A stretch of DNA of 37,156 nt from NCBI RefSeq assembly GCF_003992065.1, contig NZ_RQUZ01000018.1:1-37156 (forward strand), given 5' to 3'. Below, piece after piece: positions 16,322 to 23,588 of this stretch. A model generated the notes under the pieces. That model saw only the letters and a program-made list of their open reading frames with translations. It was not told the origin of the DNA and searched no databases. Positions within the stretch are counted from its first letter, which is position 1, and every line of letters begins with the position of its first letter. The translations under genes and the position numbers were made by a program. This DNA is from Veillonella seminalis. GTDB taxonomy: Bacteria > Bacillota > Negativicutes > Veillonellales > Veillonellaceae.

Positions 16322-16939
16322 TTAGTGTTCCGGGAAATAGGTATCAAAAAAGAATTGCAATGATGCTTTGGTTTCTTCCGGAGAAATAAAGACATCCTTC
16401 ATTGTCTTAACGGCTTCATTGATTGAGGCGCTGTAAATGATGGGGAAGACCAACATAGAAATCAGATGACTAAAGGTAAATTTAGTCATATTGCGTATCG
16501 TTTCATCAGATGCTGCCGGTTTTTGCTCTTTGATGAGGAGTTCCACATGGCTCATTATTTTGACAATGCCTTGGGAACGTAAGAATTTAATATAGGTCAT
16601 CTGGGTCGGGAAGGTTTGCTTCGATGAAAAAAGATAGTAAATAAACTTTTTATGTTTTGCTAAATGTTGTTGGTATTGAATTAAAAAGTCGAATAGTCGC
16701 TGTTTGGTTGGCTTGGTTTCGTCATCTAAAATTGAAAAAAATTCTTTTGCCCGTATGAGGATTTGGTTGATTACCTCATTGAAGAGAGTATCCTTATTTT
16801 TAAAATGGTAATTGACGAGCGCTACATTGACGTCTGCTTCGGCGGCAATCATGCGCACCGTAATACTGCTGATATCGTCGTTATTGAGCATTAAACGATA
16901 GGTTGTGTTGATGATTTTATCTTTGGTTGATTCAGCCAT
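16322..16939 (-). CDS. TetR family transcription regulator (CecR/YbiH-like)
   Basis: 205 residues. The N-terminal helix-turn-helix reads TVRMIAAEADVNVALVNYHFKNKDTLF (about 25-50), the classic TetR signature with the NYHF recognition helix. The rest is a helical ligand and dimer domain. It is the first gene of the efflux operon and shares a transcript with it, so it most likely represses its own operon and is released by a pump substrate, as known for CecR with ybhGFSR. Two matching palindromes upstream (17034-17050 and 17063-17079) are the probable operators. Confidence 0.9.
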   Translation of the reverse strand: MAESTKDKIINTTYRLMLNNDDISSITVRMIAAEADVNVALVNYHFKNKDTLFNEVINQILIRAKEFFSILDDETKPTKQRLFDFLIQYQQHLAKHKKFIYYLFSSKQTFPTQMTYIKFLRSQGIVKIMSHVELLIKEQKPAASDETIRNMTKFTFSHLISMLVFPIIYSASINEAVKTMKDVFISPEETKASLQFFFDTYFPEH

Positions 16940-17033
16940 AATAAATTCCTTTGTTTACGAATACTTACTAATACTTGCTAATACAGATTCAGATTACATA
17001 TTTACGAAGTTAGTATGAGATGTGTTTATAAAA

Positions 17034-17050
17034 TTTAAACAGCGTTTAAT
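17034..17050. promoter_or_regulatory. TetR-type operator, proximal copy
   Basis: TTTAAAC-AGC-GTTTAAT: 7-bp arms with one mismatch around a 3-bp centre. Same architecture as the copy at 17063-17079, 29 bp centre to centre. Confidence 0.6.
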
Positions 17051-17062
17051 TTACAACTCTAT

Positions 17063-17079
17063 TTTAAACATTGTTTAAA
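17063..17079. promoter_or_regulatory. TetR-type operator, distal copy
   Basis: TTTAAAC-ATT-GTTTAAA: perfect 7-bp inverted repeat around a 3-bp centre, about 125 bp upstream of the tetR start codon. Confidence 0.6.
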
Positions 17080-17140
17080 TAAAAAGCAAGGGTATTTAGC
17101 AATTAAATGAAAAAATTATCACTTAGTTCAAAAATAATAT

Positions 17141-17175
17141 AAAAAAACAGCTTGAAGATATATATCTTCAAGCTG
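17141..17175 (-). terminator. Terminator of the SRPBCC-HxlR unit
   Basis: A perfect 28-bp palindrome (17148-17175, arms CAGCTTGAAGATAT) is followed on the minus strand by seven T. It lies 75 nt beyond the hxlR-type stop codon. Confidence 0.8.
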
Positions 17176-17250
17176 CTGTTTAGATTTAGGAATTTTTTTG
17201 TCTGCTTATTCGGTTTTATGGAGAACAGTTTACCTGTCCTCTTTTATGTA

Positions 17251-17601
17251 TTAATTACAAGATGTTTCTTTCGGTAAAATGCGGTCCGGCATATAGGTTT
17301 TACCCCAGTCACACATAGATTCAATAATAGGAGCTAAGGTTAAGCCGAATTCAGTCAAACTGTATTCTGTTTTGGGAGGAACTACCGGATATACTTTTCG
17401 CTGAATGACACCGCTTTCCTCCAACTCCCGTAATTGTTGCGTCAACATTTTAGGTGTGGCCTGAGGAATGACGCGTTGCAATTCACTGTAGCGATGAGTC
17501 CGTTCCAATAAGTGCCATAAGATAATACATTTATATTTACCGCCCAATAGACTGAGAGCTGCTTCGACAGGGCATTGGAACATAGAATTTTTGGTAGCCA
17601 T
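17251..17601 (-). CDS. HxlR family winged-helix transcription regulator
   Basis: 116 residues, the normal length for HxlR proteins. The family pattern CPVEAALSLLGGKYKCIILW begins at C10, the winged helix contains RYSELQRVIPQATPKMLTQQLRELE, and the wing reads VPPKTEYSLTEFG. C10 is the conserved cysteine that in YodB/HypR-type members senses electrophiles or disulfide stress, so redox or quinone sensing is possible here (inference). It lies 30 nt after an SRPBCC-domain gene and is probably co-transcribed with and controls it. Repeated CTATAG-type palindromes upstream of the pair (18318-18407) are candidate sites. Confidence 0.93.
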   Translation of the reverse strand: MATKNSMFQCPVEAALSLLGGKYKCIILWHLLERTHRYSELQRVIPQATPKMLTQQLRELEESGVIQRKVYPVVPPKTEYSLTEFGLTLAPIIESMCDWGKTYMPDRILPKETSCN

Positions 17602-17631
17602 TAGTAATCCCTTCCTAAAAATAATAGTTTA

Positions 17632-18153
17632 TTATTTACCGGCTTTACTTTTTAATAAGGTAGCCGCTAAGCCATGGAGCCAATCCTGATGACCGATATT
17701 CATCGGGTCGGTCGGATCTTCGTGTAAAGCAACGGCCGGTTTACCGATTTGTGATTCTTGGGTCAAAATACGCACACGGTTTTCCGATAAATCTTCAATA
17801 AGCCAGGCGTGGATAACATCAAGTCGATGATCTTCGTCGCCTTCGGCCCAACCGTGCCAAGCCAAACGCCCCGGTTGATTACCGGATGGAGCTTCGAATT
17901 CGGTAATTTCAGCTTCGATAGGAAAACCGAAAGTTTTGAAACGAAAGCGTGTGTTTTCAGCGAGCTTCGTGCCTTTGGTATTATCGAATTCTACATCGGC
18001 TACATTTTTATAGTATGTTGGCCAAATGGCGACATCAATCAAATTTTCAAAAGCTTCGGCTGCCGTAACGCCTTGGATAATGACTTCGTTAGAAGCAAAG
18101 TTGTCGGTTGTACCCGGTAAATATTCGTGAGGCCAATTAATTTCGTGTAACAT
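17632..18153 (-). CDS. SRPBCC (START/Bet v 1-like) domain protein
   Basis: 173 residues. The pattern of a polyketide-cyclase/SRPBCC fold is visible: an early strand plus the ITAEA-like segment (GVTAAEAFENLIDVAIWPTYY), a central beta sheet (TRFRFKTFGFPIEAEITEFE) and WHGWAEGD...HAWLIEDL. These proteins make a hydrophobic pocket for a lipid-like or aromatic ligand. No signal peptide is seen, so it is cytoplasmic. Gene order with HxlR suggests a role in stress or detoxification, but the ligand and any enzyme activity are unknown. AAGGAGATATATT precedes the ATG. Confidence 0.75.
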   Translation of the reverse strand: MLHEINWPHEYLPGTTDNFASNEVIIQGVTAAEAFENLIDVAIWPTYYKNVADVEFDNTKGTKLAENTRFRFKTFGFPIEAEITEFEAPSGNQPGRLAWHGWAEGDEDHRLDVIHAWLIEDLSENRVRILTQESQIGKPAVALHEDPTDPMNIGHQDWLHGLAATLLKSKAGK

Positions 18154-18441
18154 AATATATCTCCTTATATTGTAACATAGTCTTGATATTTATTTAGTCC
18201 TATGACGCTATTCGCTTTGGCGAATTGTCTGACTCTATTTATGGATTATTGTATTGAAAACAATTCTTATCAGCTGATGAGTACATTATATGCTAAGTGC
18301 TATTTTTTAGGAAGAATGCACTTTAAAGTGCTATAGTACCCAAAAAGATAGTATAAAGGAATTAAGAGGTAGTTTTGCCAAGAGACTATATAGTTTTGAA
18401 CTATAGTATGTAAAATTAAATTGCATATAGCAAAGATATAT
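18154..18441. promoter_or_regulatory. Control region of the SRPBCC-HxlR unit
   Basis: On the minus strand TATAAT (18290-18285) is a good -10 but the -35 is poor (TTCCTA at 18313-18308), as in regulated promoters. Upstream lie a perfect palindrome GCACTTTAAAGTGC (18318-18331), ACTATATAGT (18385-18394) and ACTATAGT (18400-18407), with further CTATAG/ATAGTAT pieces at 18331-18355. These repeated half-sites are candidates for HxlR binding. No gene is seen. Confidence 0.45.
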
Positions 18442-18496
18442 AAAAAGAGACCGTAACGATTTGCAGATTAGAATCTGAATTCGTTACAGCCTCTTA
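18442..18496 (-). terminator. Terminator of ddh
   Basis: On the minus strand a long stem (about 16 bp with mismatches, AAGAGGCTGTAACGA pairing with TCGTTACGGTCTCTT) carries an inner hairpin CAGATTCTAATCTG and ends in a T-run. It shares its outer arms with the terminator at 20855-20915. Confidence 0.75.
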
Positions 18497-18540
18497 GTAT
18501 ATAGGTTATTCTATTGTTGGTATTAATATATTGTTATAAA

Positions 18541-19512
18541 TTATAAAGAATGAGCACGCAATTCTTCAGCACTGTGAGTGGAAATCCAAGCCGGTGGAAT
18601 ATCGAATACAGTGTAAGCGCCGGTGCCGCCGTGTTTTGCCAAACGGTAAATGCCGCGTGCATAAGCAGTCAATACAGAGCCTGTGAATTCAGGATTGCTG
18701 TCGAGTTTTAAGGAATATTCTACAACGTGACGGGTACCTTCGGTGCTTTCGCCGCTGCGAAGTACAAAACCGCCGTGTGGAATGCCTTTGTGGTTTTTGT
18801 CGAGTTCTTCTTGGGAGATGAAATGAACGATTGTTTCATAACCAACGAAGTAGTTTTCCATTGTTTTAATTTCATTTTCGATTTTAGCTTTGTCAGCGCC
18901 TTCAGCGGCTACTACATAGCATTCACGAAGATGACCGGATTGAGCCGTAACTTCAGGAGTTTGACCTTGACGAATTTGTTCCAAATATTCTTCACGAGGT
19001 ACTGTATATTGACGAGCATCTACTACGCTATCCAAACGACGAATGGCATCGGAGTGACCTTGGCTTACACCACGGCCCCAGAAGGTGTAGGATTTACCTT
19101 GCGGTAAAATGCTTTCGGCAAATACACGTTGTAAAGAGAACATGCCCGGATCCCAACCGCAAGAAATTAATGCAGCATTGCCGCCTTCTTTAGCAGCTTT
19201 GTTAACATTTTCAAAATGTTCCGGAATGCGTGCATGGGTATCGAAGCTGTCGATAACGGTGAAATGTTTAGCGACCATCGGAGTTTGTTCGATTAAGTCC
19301 GTAGCGGAACCGCCGCAGAGAACCATAACGTCGATTTTGCCTTTAAAGCTTTCCAATTCGCTCATAGCATAGCTTGGCATACCGCTCACCGTTTTTAAAC
19401 CACTACGACGGGAAAAAACACCAACTAATTCCATGTCCGGCTGTAATTTTACAGACGCTTCTACGCCGCGGCCCAAGTTGCCGTAGCCTACGATGCCTAC
19501 TCTAATTTTCAT
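18541..19512 (-). CDS. ddh: meso-Diaminopimelate D-dehydrogenase
   Basis: 323 residues, the usual length. An N-terminal Rossmann fold opens with RVGIVGYGNLGRGVE (NADPH-binding GxGNxG) and VGVFSRR. The substrate region holds the family motifs SCGWDPGMFSLQR, FWGRGVSQGHSDAIRRL and, near the end, KHGGTGAYTVFDIPPAW. The enzyme converts tetrahydrodipicolinate with ammonia and NADPH directly to meso-diaminopimelate, a one-step route to lysine and the peptidoglycan cross-linker (EC 1.4.1.16). The ATG at 19512 has GTAGGAGGTTTGACCT upstream. It is a single-gene unit ending at the 18442 hairpin. The gene is scattered among bacteria and often exchanged, but nothing here marks recent transfer. Confidence 0.95.
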   Translation of the reverse strand: MKIRVGIVGYGNLGRGVEASVKLQPDMELVGVFSRRSGLKTVSGMPSYAMSELESFKGKIDVMVLCGGSATDLIEQTPMVAKHFTVIDSFDTHARIPEHFENVNKAAKEGGNAALISCGWDPGMFSLQRVFAESILPQGKSYTFWGRGVSQGHSDAIRRLDSVVDARQYTVPREEYLEQIRQGQTPEVTAQSGHLRECYVVAAEGADKAKIENEIKTMENYFVGYETIVHFISQEELDKNHKGIPHGGFVLRSGESTEGTRHVVEYSLKLDSNPEFTGSVLTAYARGIYRLAKHGGTGAYTVFDIPPAWISTHSAEELRAHSL

Positions 19513-19700
19513 AGGTCAAACCTCCTACATATATAACAGTATTGTAATCATTGCAATCTTTTTGATATACACTCTTATTTAAGTATACTCTGTGTAGAGT
19601 TCGGTGTATAGTTAAAAATGTCATTTTCTATAGAAAATTAGAATAGTATGAACAGCAAATAGTAATTATAGGAAATTTTCGGCTTTTTTTCATAAAAAAT

Positions 19701-19729
19701 TTGCCTTTTAGTTGGAATTAGTATATAAT
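19701..19729 (+). promoter_or_regulatory. Promoter of the rpsF-ssb-rpsR operon
   Basis: TTGCCT (19701-19706) and TATAAT (19724-19729) are 17 bp apart. The leader of about 73 nt contains the hairpin at 19761-19779. Confidence 0.75.
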
Positions 19730-19735
19730 TATAAA

Positions 19736-19800
19736 GCTTATTGATGGTAAGCGCTTCCTACCCCTATGGAAGATAGGGGCATATGTCCAAAAGAGGAGGT
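19736..19800 (+). promoter_or_regulatory. rpsF leader hairpin, possible S6:S18 autoregulatory site
   Basis: CCCCTAT-GGAAG-ATAGGGG (perfect stem, 19761-19779) stands between the promoter and the AGAGGAGGTG ribosome site. Many bacterial rpsF operons carry a leader RNA that binds the S6:S18 dimer as feedback control. The position fits, but I could not confirm the expected bulge, so this is inferred. Confidence 0.4.
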
Positions 19801-19808
19801 GATTTTGT

Positions 19809-20093
19809 ATGAACAAATACGAAGTCATGGTGATTGTGAAACCAGCCGAAGAAGAGACAACCAATGCGGTTATTGAAAAAGTAGAAGCTTTGATTGCTCG
19901 TGTAGGCGGCACAGTAGAAAAGGTAGATCGTTGGGGCAAGCGTCGTCTTGCTTACGCAGTGAAAAAATTCACTGACGGTTTCTATGTATTGGTTAACTTT
20001 GAAGCAGATCCTGCAGAAATCAAAGAAATCGATCGTGTATTAAAAATCAACGATGATGTCCTTAAACACCTAATTGTTAAACACGGCAAGTAA
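19809..20093 (+). CDS. rpsF: 30S ribosomal protein S6
   Basis: 94 residues, the full S6 length. It begins NKYEVMVIVKP and contains the conserved VDRWGKRRLAYAVKKFTDGFY segment and the IKEIDRVLKINDDVLKHLIVK end. S6 pairs with S18 on the platform of the small ribosomal subunit. The ATG follows AGAGGAGGTG by 8 nt. It is first in the conserved rpsF-ssb-rpsR operon, 17 nt before ssb. Confidence 0.99.
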   Translation: MNKYEVMVIVKPAEEETTNAVIEKVEALIARVGGTVEKVDRWGKRRLAYAVKKFTDGFYVLVNFEADPAEIKEIDRVLKINDDVLKHLIVKHGK

Positions 20094-20110
20094 GCTCTGG
20101 GAGGTTTACT

Positions 20111-20512
20111 ATGAACTCAGTACAGATCTTAGGTAATTTAGCTCGTGACCCTGAAGTGCGCTTTACTAAAACAGGTAGAGCCGTAGCATCATTTACAGTG
20201 GCTGCGACAAACACATATTTTGATTCCACTACCAATGAACAGAAGGAACAAACTGCCTTCATCAACTGTGTAGCTTGGGGTAAATTAGGGGAAGCAGCTG
20301 GTAACCTACGAAAAGGGAGCCGTTGTTTCGTTGAAGGTCGTTTGAATACCCGTTCTTATGAAACTCAGGATGGGCAAAAACGCTATGTAACTGAAGTAGT
20401 GGCCAACTTTGTTGGTACATCGTTAGATACTCAGAACACCGACAGCTTTGGTGGCGGGTCTTCTAATTTTGATAACTTCGGTAGCAGCAACGAAGAAAAC
20501 ATTCCGTTCTAG
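20111..20512 (+). CDS. ssb: Single-stranded DNA-binding protein
   Basis: 133 residues. An OB-fold (about 1-105) starts [19 protein letters not shown] and includes [12 protein letters not shown] and [17 protein letters not shown] short Gly/Ser/Asn-rich linker leads to the acidic tip EENIPF that recruits replication and repair enzymes. The linker is brief compared with many SSBs. It coats single-stranded DNA as a tetramer. The gene sits between rpsF and rpsR with GGGAGG before the ATG, the standard arrangement. Confidence 0.98.
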   Translation: MNSVQILGNLARDPEVRFTKTGRAVASFTVAATNTYFDSTTNEQKEQTAFINCVAWGKLGEAAGNLRKGSRCFVEGRLNTRSYETQDGQKRYVTEVVANFVGTSLDTQNTDSFGGGSSNFDNFGSSNEENIPF

Positions 20513-20553
20513 TGTTTAGGACTCCTACTAATTCGAAAAGGAGGATTCACATA

Positions 20554-20784
20554 ATGAGAAGAGATAGAAGCAGAAAACCAAGAAGAAAAGTATGTAACTT
20601 CTGCGTTGATCATGTAGATCAAATCGACTACAAAGATATTGCTAAACTTCGTCGTTTTACGACTGAACGCGGCAAAATTCTTCCACGTCGCATTTCCGGC
20701 ACTTGCGCTAAACATCAGCGTAAATTAACATTAGCAATCAAACGCGCTCGCGCTATTGCTTTGTTGCCATTCACAGCCGAATAA
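20554..20784 (+). CDS. rpsR: 30S ribosomal protein S18
   Basis: 76 residues from the ATG at 20554, which has AAAAGGAGGA upstream; an earlier in-frame start at 20512 lacks a site and adds non-family residues. The sequence begins with a basic [16 protein letters not shown] stretch (CxxC, which can bind zinc) and has the conserved [21 protein letters not shown] and [18 protein letters not shown]. It binds with S6 to 16S rRNA. Terminator at 20803-20837. Confidence 0.99.
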   Translation: MRRDRSRKPRRKVCNFCVDHVDQIDYKDIAKLRRFTTERGKILPRRISGTCAKHQRKLTLAIKRARAIALLPFTAE

Positions 20785-20802
20785 GATCGCATAAGATACT
20801 AA

Positions 20803-20837
20803 AACCCGGTAACTTTACGGTTACCGGGTTCTTTTTT
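20803..20837 (+). terminator. Terminator of rpsF-ssb-rpsR
   Basis: AACCCGGTAAC (20803-20813) pairs perfectly with 20820-20830, followed by C and six T. Confidence 0.93.
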
Positions 20838-20854
20838 ATGTTATGGTGATAGTA

Positions 20855-20915
20855 AAAAAGAGACTGCAGCAAAATGTGACTTTTAAATCCCGCATTTTAG
20901 TTACAGTCTCTTTTT
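20855..20915. terminator. Bidirectional terminator between convergent genes
   Basis: AAAAAGAGACTG (20855-20866) pairs with 20904-20915, and an inner CAAAATG/CATTTTAG pairing extends it. T-runs on both sides allow use from either direction. Its outer arms match the ddh terminator at 18442-18496. Confidence 0.8.
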
Positions 20916-20933
20916 AATTAGATTAAGCTTTAT

Positions 20934-21689
20934 TTATTTTAATTTTCCACCTAATATAGTCAAATCTTGGTCAAGTTGTTGAGCTGCTTTCATTTGGTCA
21001 ATTGTTGCTTGTGGCACTTGGAAATCCGCTTGATGTTGAGCACCCTTCATTCTGATAATAGGGTTCGTACCTTCTGTTAATAATTTGATGCCCGGACGTA
21101 ATTTATCATATGGTACATCTAATGTTTCATATTTCCCGCCCATTACTACTTCTGTATGCTTACCGTCACCAGATTGACCTGCAAAGGCATTTATTTTATA
21201 CTCCCATTTACCCTGATCTGTGGAAAAAATTAATTCATCCCAGAAAACCCAATTGATATCGCTCGTAAAATGTACTAACTTTATACGTTCGGTAACAGAT
21301 TTATCTTTTACAACGGCGTACCAATAAAGGTTTGTATCGGCAGGAACCGGTCCATTCCCCCAAGGTCTGTAGATCGTTTGGTTTTTTACTTGGTCGTTTT
21401 CTTGTGGAACGGAACCTAATATATTCATTGCATCAGCCTGGGCGTTTTCTTTCTGTTTTTCTTTATCCTGTGCTGTTTGGGCTGCTTGTGTTGCGTTGCC
21501 TCCGGTCGTACTGGTTTTACCGGAATCAGGTGCTAACATACCACAAGCGATAAATATGATAAATGTAGTTAGAAGAATTAGTTTTCTTCTGTTTGATTTA
21601 AAAAATGGTGCTACTTTATTTGGACTAAACATACCGACAATGCACCAAATAATAGCTAATAACGTAATAACCCCTAAAAAAGCTTCAAT
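20934..21689 (-). CDS. Membrane-anchored protein of unknown function, probable ATT start
   Basis: An ATG at 21632 would give 232 residues, but it has no ribosome site. In the same frame the coding sequence continues upstream to an ATT at 21689, which has AAGGAG 7 nt before it. The added 19 residues (EAFLGVITLLAIIWCIVG) form a clean membrane helix, followed by a basic patch KSNRRK and a second hydrophobic segment LILLTTFIIFIACGML. This helix-basic loop-helix start looks genuine, so I place the start at 21689 (251 residues). After a low-complexity Thr/Gln/Lys-rich linker the C-terminal part (about 95-251) is a soluble domain with WYAVVKDKSVTERIKLVHFTS. No known domain is recognised. ATT initiation is rare (infC is the textbook case). 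Confidence 0.65.
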   Translation of the reverse strand: MEAFLGVITLLAIIWCIVGMFSPNKVAPFFKSNRRKLILLTTFIIFIACGMLAPDSGKTSTTGGNATQAAQTAQDKEKQKENAQADAMNILGSVPQENDQVKNQTIYRPWGNGPVPADTNLYWYAVVKDKSVTERIKLVHFTSDINWVFWDELIFSTDQGKWEYKINAFAGQSGDGKHTEVVMGGKYETLDVPYDKLRPGIKLLTEGTNPIIRMKGAQHQADFQVPQATIDQMKAAQQLDQDLTILGGKLK

Positions 21690-22015
21690 AATTCTACTCC
21701 TTACTTAAAACACTCTGTAATACACTATACCTTTAATTTTTATCCCTCCTCACTATATTGGGAAATAATAAAATTTATATCCGCTAGCTTGATGTGGAGC
21801 TAGTTGGAGTCTGATATTTACTTGGTAAGTTGTTTTTTAAAATTTTTTTGATGGTATTTGATTCTATTTATAAATAACATGAATTATCTTATATGTTTTT
21901 ATTATACTCTTAATTAGAATAAAATTCAAAGAAATTCAAAAAGTGATGGTGAATAATGTCTGTTTGTCTTGAGATAATGCCTTTAGCTAATATGTAGTAA
22001 TGCAATTGATAGTTA
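21690..22015. other. Divergent intergenic region
   Basis: On the minus strand a second strong site, GAGGAGGG (21751-21744), is followed 7 nt later by ATT and a ten-codon frame that ends with TAA at 21705, just before the AAGGAG of the membrane protein. An inverted repeat CTAGCT-N8-AGCTAG lies at about 21784-21803. No other gene is seen. Confidence 0.35.
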
Positions 22016-22044
22016 TTGGCTATACTAATAGTTTTTGCTACAAT
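22016..22044 (+). promoter_or_regulatory. Promoter of the sulfurtransferase gene
   Basis: TTGGCT (22016-22021) and TACAAT (22039-22044) are 17 bp apart, about 60 nt before the ATG. Confidence 0.6.
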
Positions 22045-22102
22045 AACACTATATAGATGTTTTCTGATATATTATCTAATTAATATATAGGGAGGTACTC
22101 AC

Positions 22103-22924
22103 ATGAAAAACTTTATTACGCCTCAAGAATTAGTCAATATTCAAAAGAATGTTGTCATTTTAGATGTACGTGGTGATAAGGCTTATGCTGCGGGGCACAT
22201 TGAAGGTGCTTTTGTGGTCAATTTAGCCGGTGATTTATCCGGTCCGGTTGAAGAACACGGCGGTCGTCATCCTTTACCGAATATGGTTGAATTTGCTAAA
22301 AAGATGGAACGCTTTGGTATTACCAAAGATAGTACCGTCGTTATCTGTGACAGATGGATTTTTTTAGCCGGTCGCCTTTGGTGGATGCTTCATTATATCG
22401 GTTTAGAAAATGTGAAAGTGTTGGAAGGCGGCATTGAACGGTGGGTCAAAGAAGGTCATTCTTTGGCAACAGAGTCGACTGCATCGCCAACTGAAATAGG
22501 CGAGTTGGATTATCGTTTGCAGCCTCATATGCTCATGAGTCGTGCTGAAGTGTTAGCGGCCAGTGAAAACGGCGATCATATCATTGTTGATGCTCGTGCC
22601 GGTGAACGTTATGACGGCAGTGTTATCGATACGATGGACGGCATGACCGGTCATATTCCTACGGCTGTTAACTATTATTGGGAAGACTGCTTCAACGCCA
22701 ATGGTCTCAAACCCGAAGCAGAGTTAAATGAAATGTTTAAAGATTTGAAAACAACTAAGACTCCGATTGTTACATATTGCGGCTCCGGTATTACTGCTTG
22801 TCTTGCCATGCTCGCCATGAGTGAAATTGGTATTGAATCGGCTCTTTATGTGGGAAGTTCCAGTGATTGGGTAACGTATGAAAACTTCCCGATTAAAACG
22901 GGTTGTGAGTTCGTGAAGGCTTAG
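22103..22924 (+). CDS. Two-domain sulfurtransferase (rhodanese / thiosulfate or 3-mercaptopyruvate sulfurtransferase)
   Basis: 273 residues with two rhodanese domains. The N-terminal one (about 1-125) has LDVRGDKAYAAGHIEGA and VVICDRWIFLAGRLWWML, but its active position is not a catalytic loop. The C-terminal one (about 145-273) has IIVDARAGERYDG and the active loop CGSGITA, with C226 as the persulfide-carrying cysteine. CGSGxTA is closer to 3-mercaptopyruvate sulfurtransferases than to CRxGxR thiosulfate enzymes, though the choice of donor is uncertain. It moves sulfane sulfur to cyanide, thiols or proteins. GGGAGGTACTCAC precedes the ATG. Its end overlaps by 4 nt the small gene on the other strand. 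Confidence 0.9.
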   Translation: MKNFITPQELVNIQKNVVILDVRGDKAYAAGHIEGAFVVNLAGDLSGPVEEHGGRHPLPNMVEFAKKMERFGITKDSTVVICDRWIFLAGRLWWMLHYIGLENVKVLEGGIERWVKEGHSLATESTASPTEIGELDYRLQPHMLMSRAEVLAASENGDHIIVDARAGERYDGSVIDTMDGMTGHIPTAVNYYWEDCFNANGLKPEAELNEMFKDLKTTKTPIVTYCGSGITACLAMLAMSEIGIESALYVGSSSDWVTYENFPIKTGCEFVKA

Positions 22925-23103
22925 TTCCTTCTCTTCTTTCTATAATGTTCTGACTGAAAATAGGCTCGGCGAATCATCGCCGGGCTTTCTTCATTTGAAG
23001 TATAATAGGGCTCCCTTTTTTCTTTAACAACGATTTCGGCCTCTAACTGTTTATTAAATTCCCCAAAGTACAGTATAATTGGCGTCTTATCCTTGTTCTT
23101 CAT
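22921..23103 (-). CDS. Small basic hypothetical protein
   Basis: 60 residues. I do not recognise a family. The N-terminal half is KTPIILYFGEFN, strand-like; the C-terminal tail (RRAYFQSEHYRKKRRN) is very basic and could bind nucleic acid. The ATG at 23103 has AAGGAG 10 nt upstream. It is convergent with the sulfurtransferase gene and the stop codons overlap by 4 nt, so no separate terminator fits between them. Coding status is plausible from the start signal, but the gene is short. Confidence 0.45.
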   Translation of the reverse strand: MKNKDKTPIILYFGEFNKQLEAEIVVKEKREPYYTSNEESPAMIRRAYFQSEHYRKKRRN

Positions 23104-23552
23104 ACACTAATAACTCCTTATTAATCATGGTATATAAATTATTGATTACATCTTGATAAAAGTATAATATGCGTTTATTATACACCTTTTATTTGAAATG
23201 TGAAGTATAAATGAGTAAAAATGACATGATTTTCACTAACTTTTATTTAATTTTGTTTAATTTATAATGATACTATTTGAGTGGAAATTTAGCTGACTAT
23301 GAATTGATCATAATTAATATCAATATATTTCTTATTATTTATTGCTATTAACTTATAGCTTCATTTTTTGAGTATTATCTCCGGTAAACTCACGTATACT
23401 GTAAAAAGTACATATACCCTTTATGGTATAATGCCATACCTGCCAGGGTATAATAAATAGAAGAAAATTTGAGTAAATATAGGAATCTATCAATATAAAT
23501 GGTTATTTTGTTAAAAAATGCCCTAAAATATTCAAAAATTCATGATTTTTTG
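23104..23552. other. AT-rich intergenic region with twin palindromes
   Basis: About 450 nt without a convincing gene between the small basic gene and the ABC operon promoter. It is very AT-rich. The only strong structure is the pair of ATACC-N6-GGTAT palindromes at 23414-23451. Confidence 0.6.
23414..23451. promoter_or_regulatory. Twin operator-like palindromes ATACC-N6-GGTAT
   Basis: Two copies of the same 16-bp inverted repeat, ATACC-CTTTAT-GGTAT (23414-23429) and ATACC-TGCCAG-GGTAT (23436-23451), start 22 bp apart, i.e. two DNA turns. Together they also form a nested palindrome. Each ends in TATAAT-like sequence. They look like a cooperative operator pair, about 110 bp upstream of the ABC operon promoter. 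The regulator is unknown. Confidence 0.5.
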
Positions 23553-23582
23553 TTGACACATTTACAGTAAATAGGCTAACAT
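23553..23582 (+). promoter_or_regulatory. Promoter upstream of the peptide/nickel-type ABC operon
   Basis: A perfect -35 TTGACA (23553-23558) lies 18 bp from TAACAT (23577-23582). Transcription would start near 23589. Confidence 0.65.
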
Positions 23583-23588
23583 ATTAGT

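Larger units (their letters stand above)
16940..17140. other. Control region of the efflux operon
   Basis: This 200-nt gap carries the tetR ribosome-site region, a weak minus-strand promoter (TTGTAA near 17052-17057 with TTATAA about 19 bp on) and the two TetR-type palindromes listed separately. The proximal palindrome lies in the promoter spacer. Confidence 0.5.
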
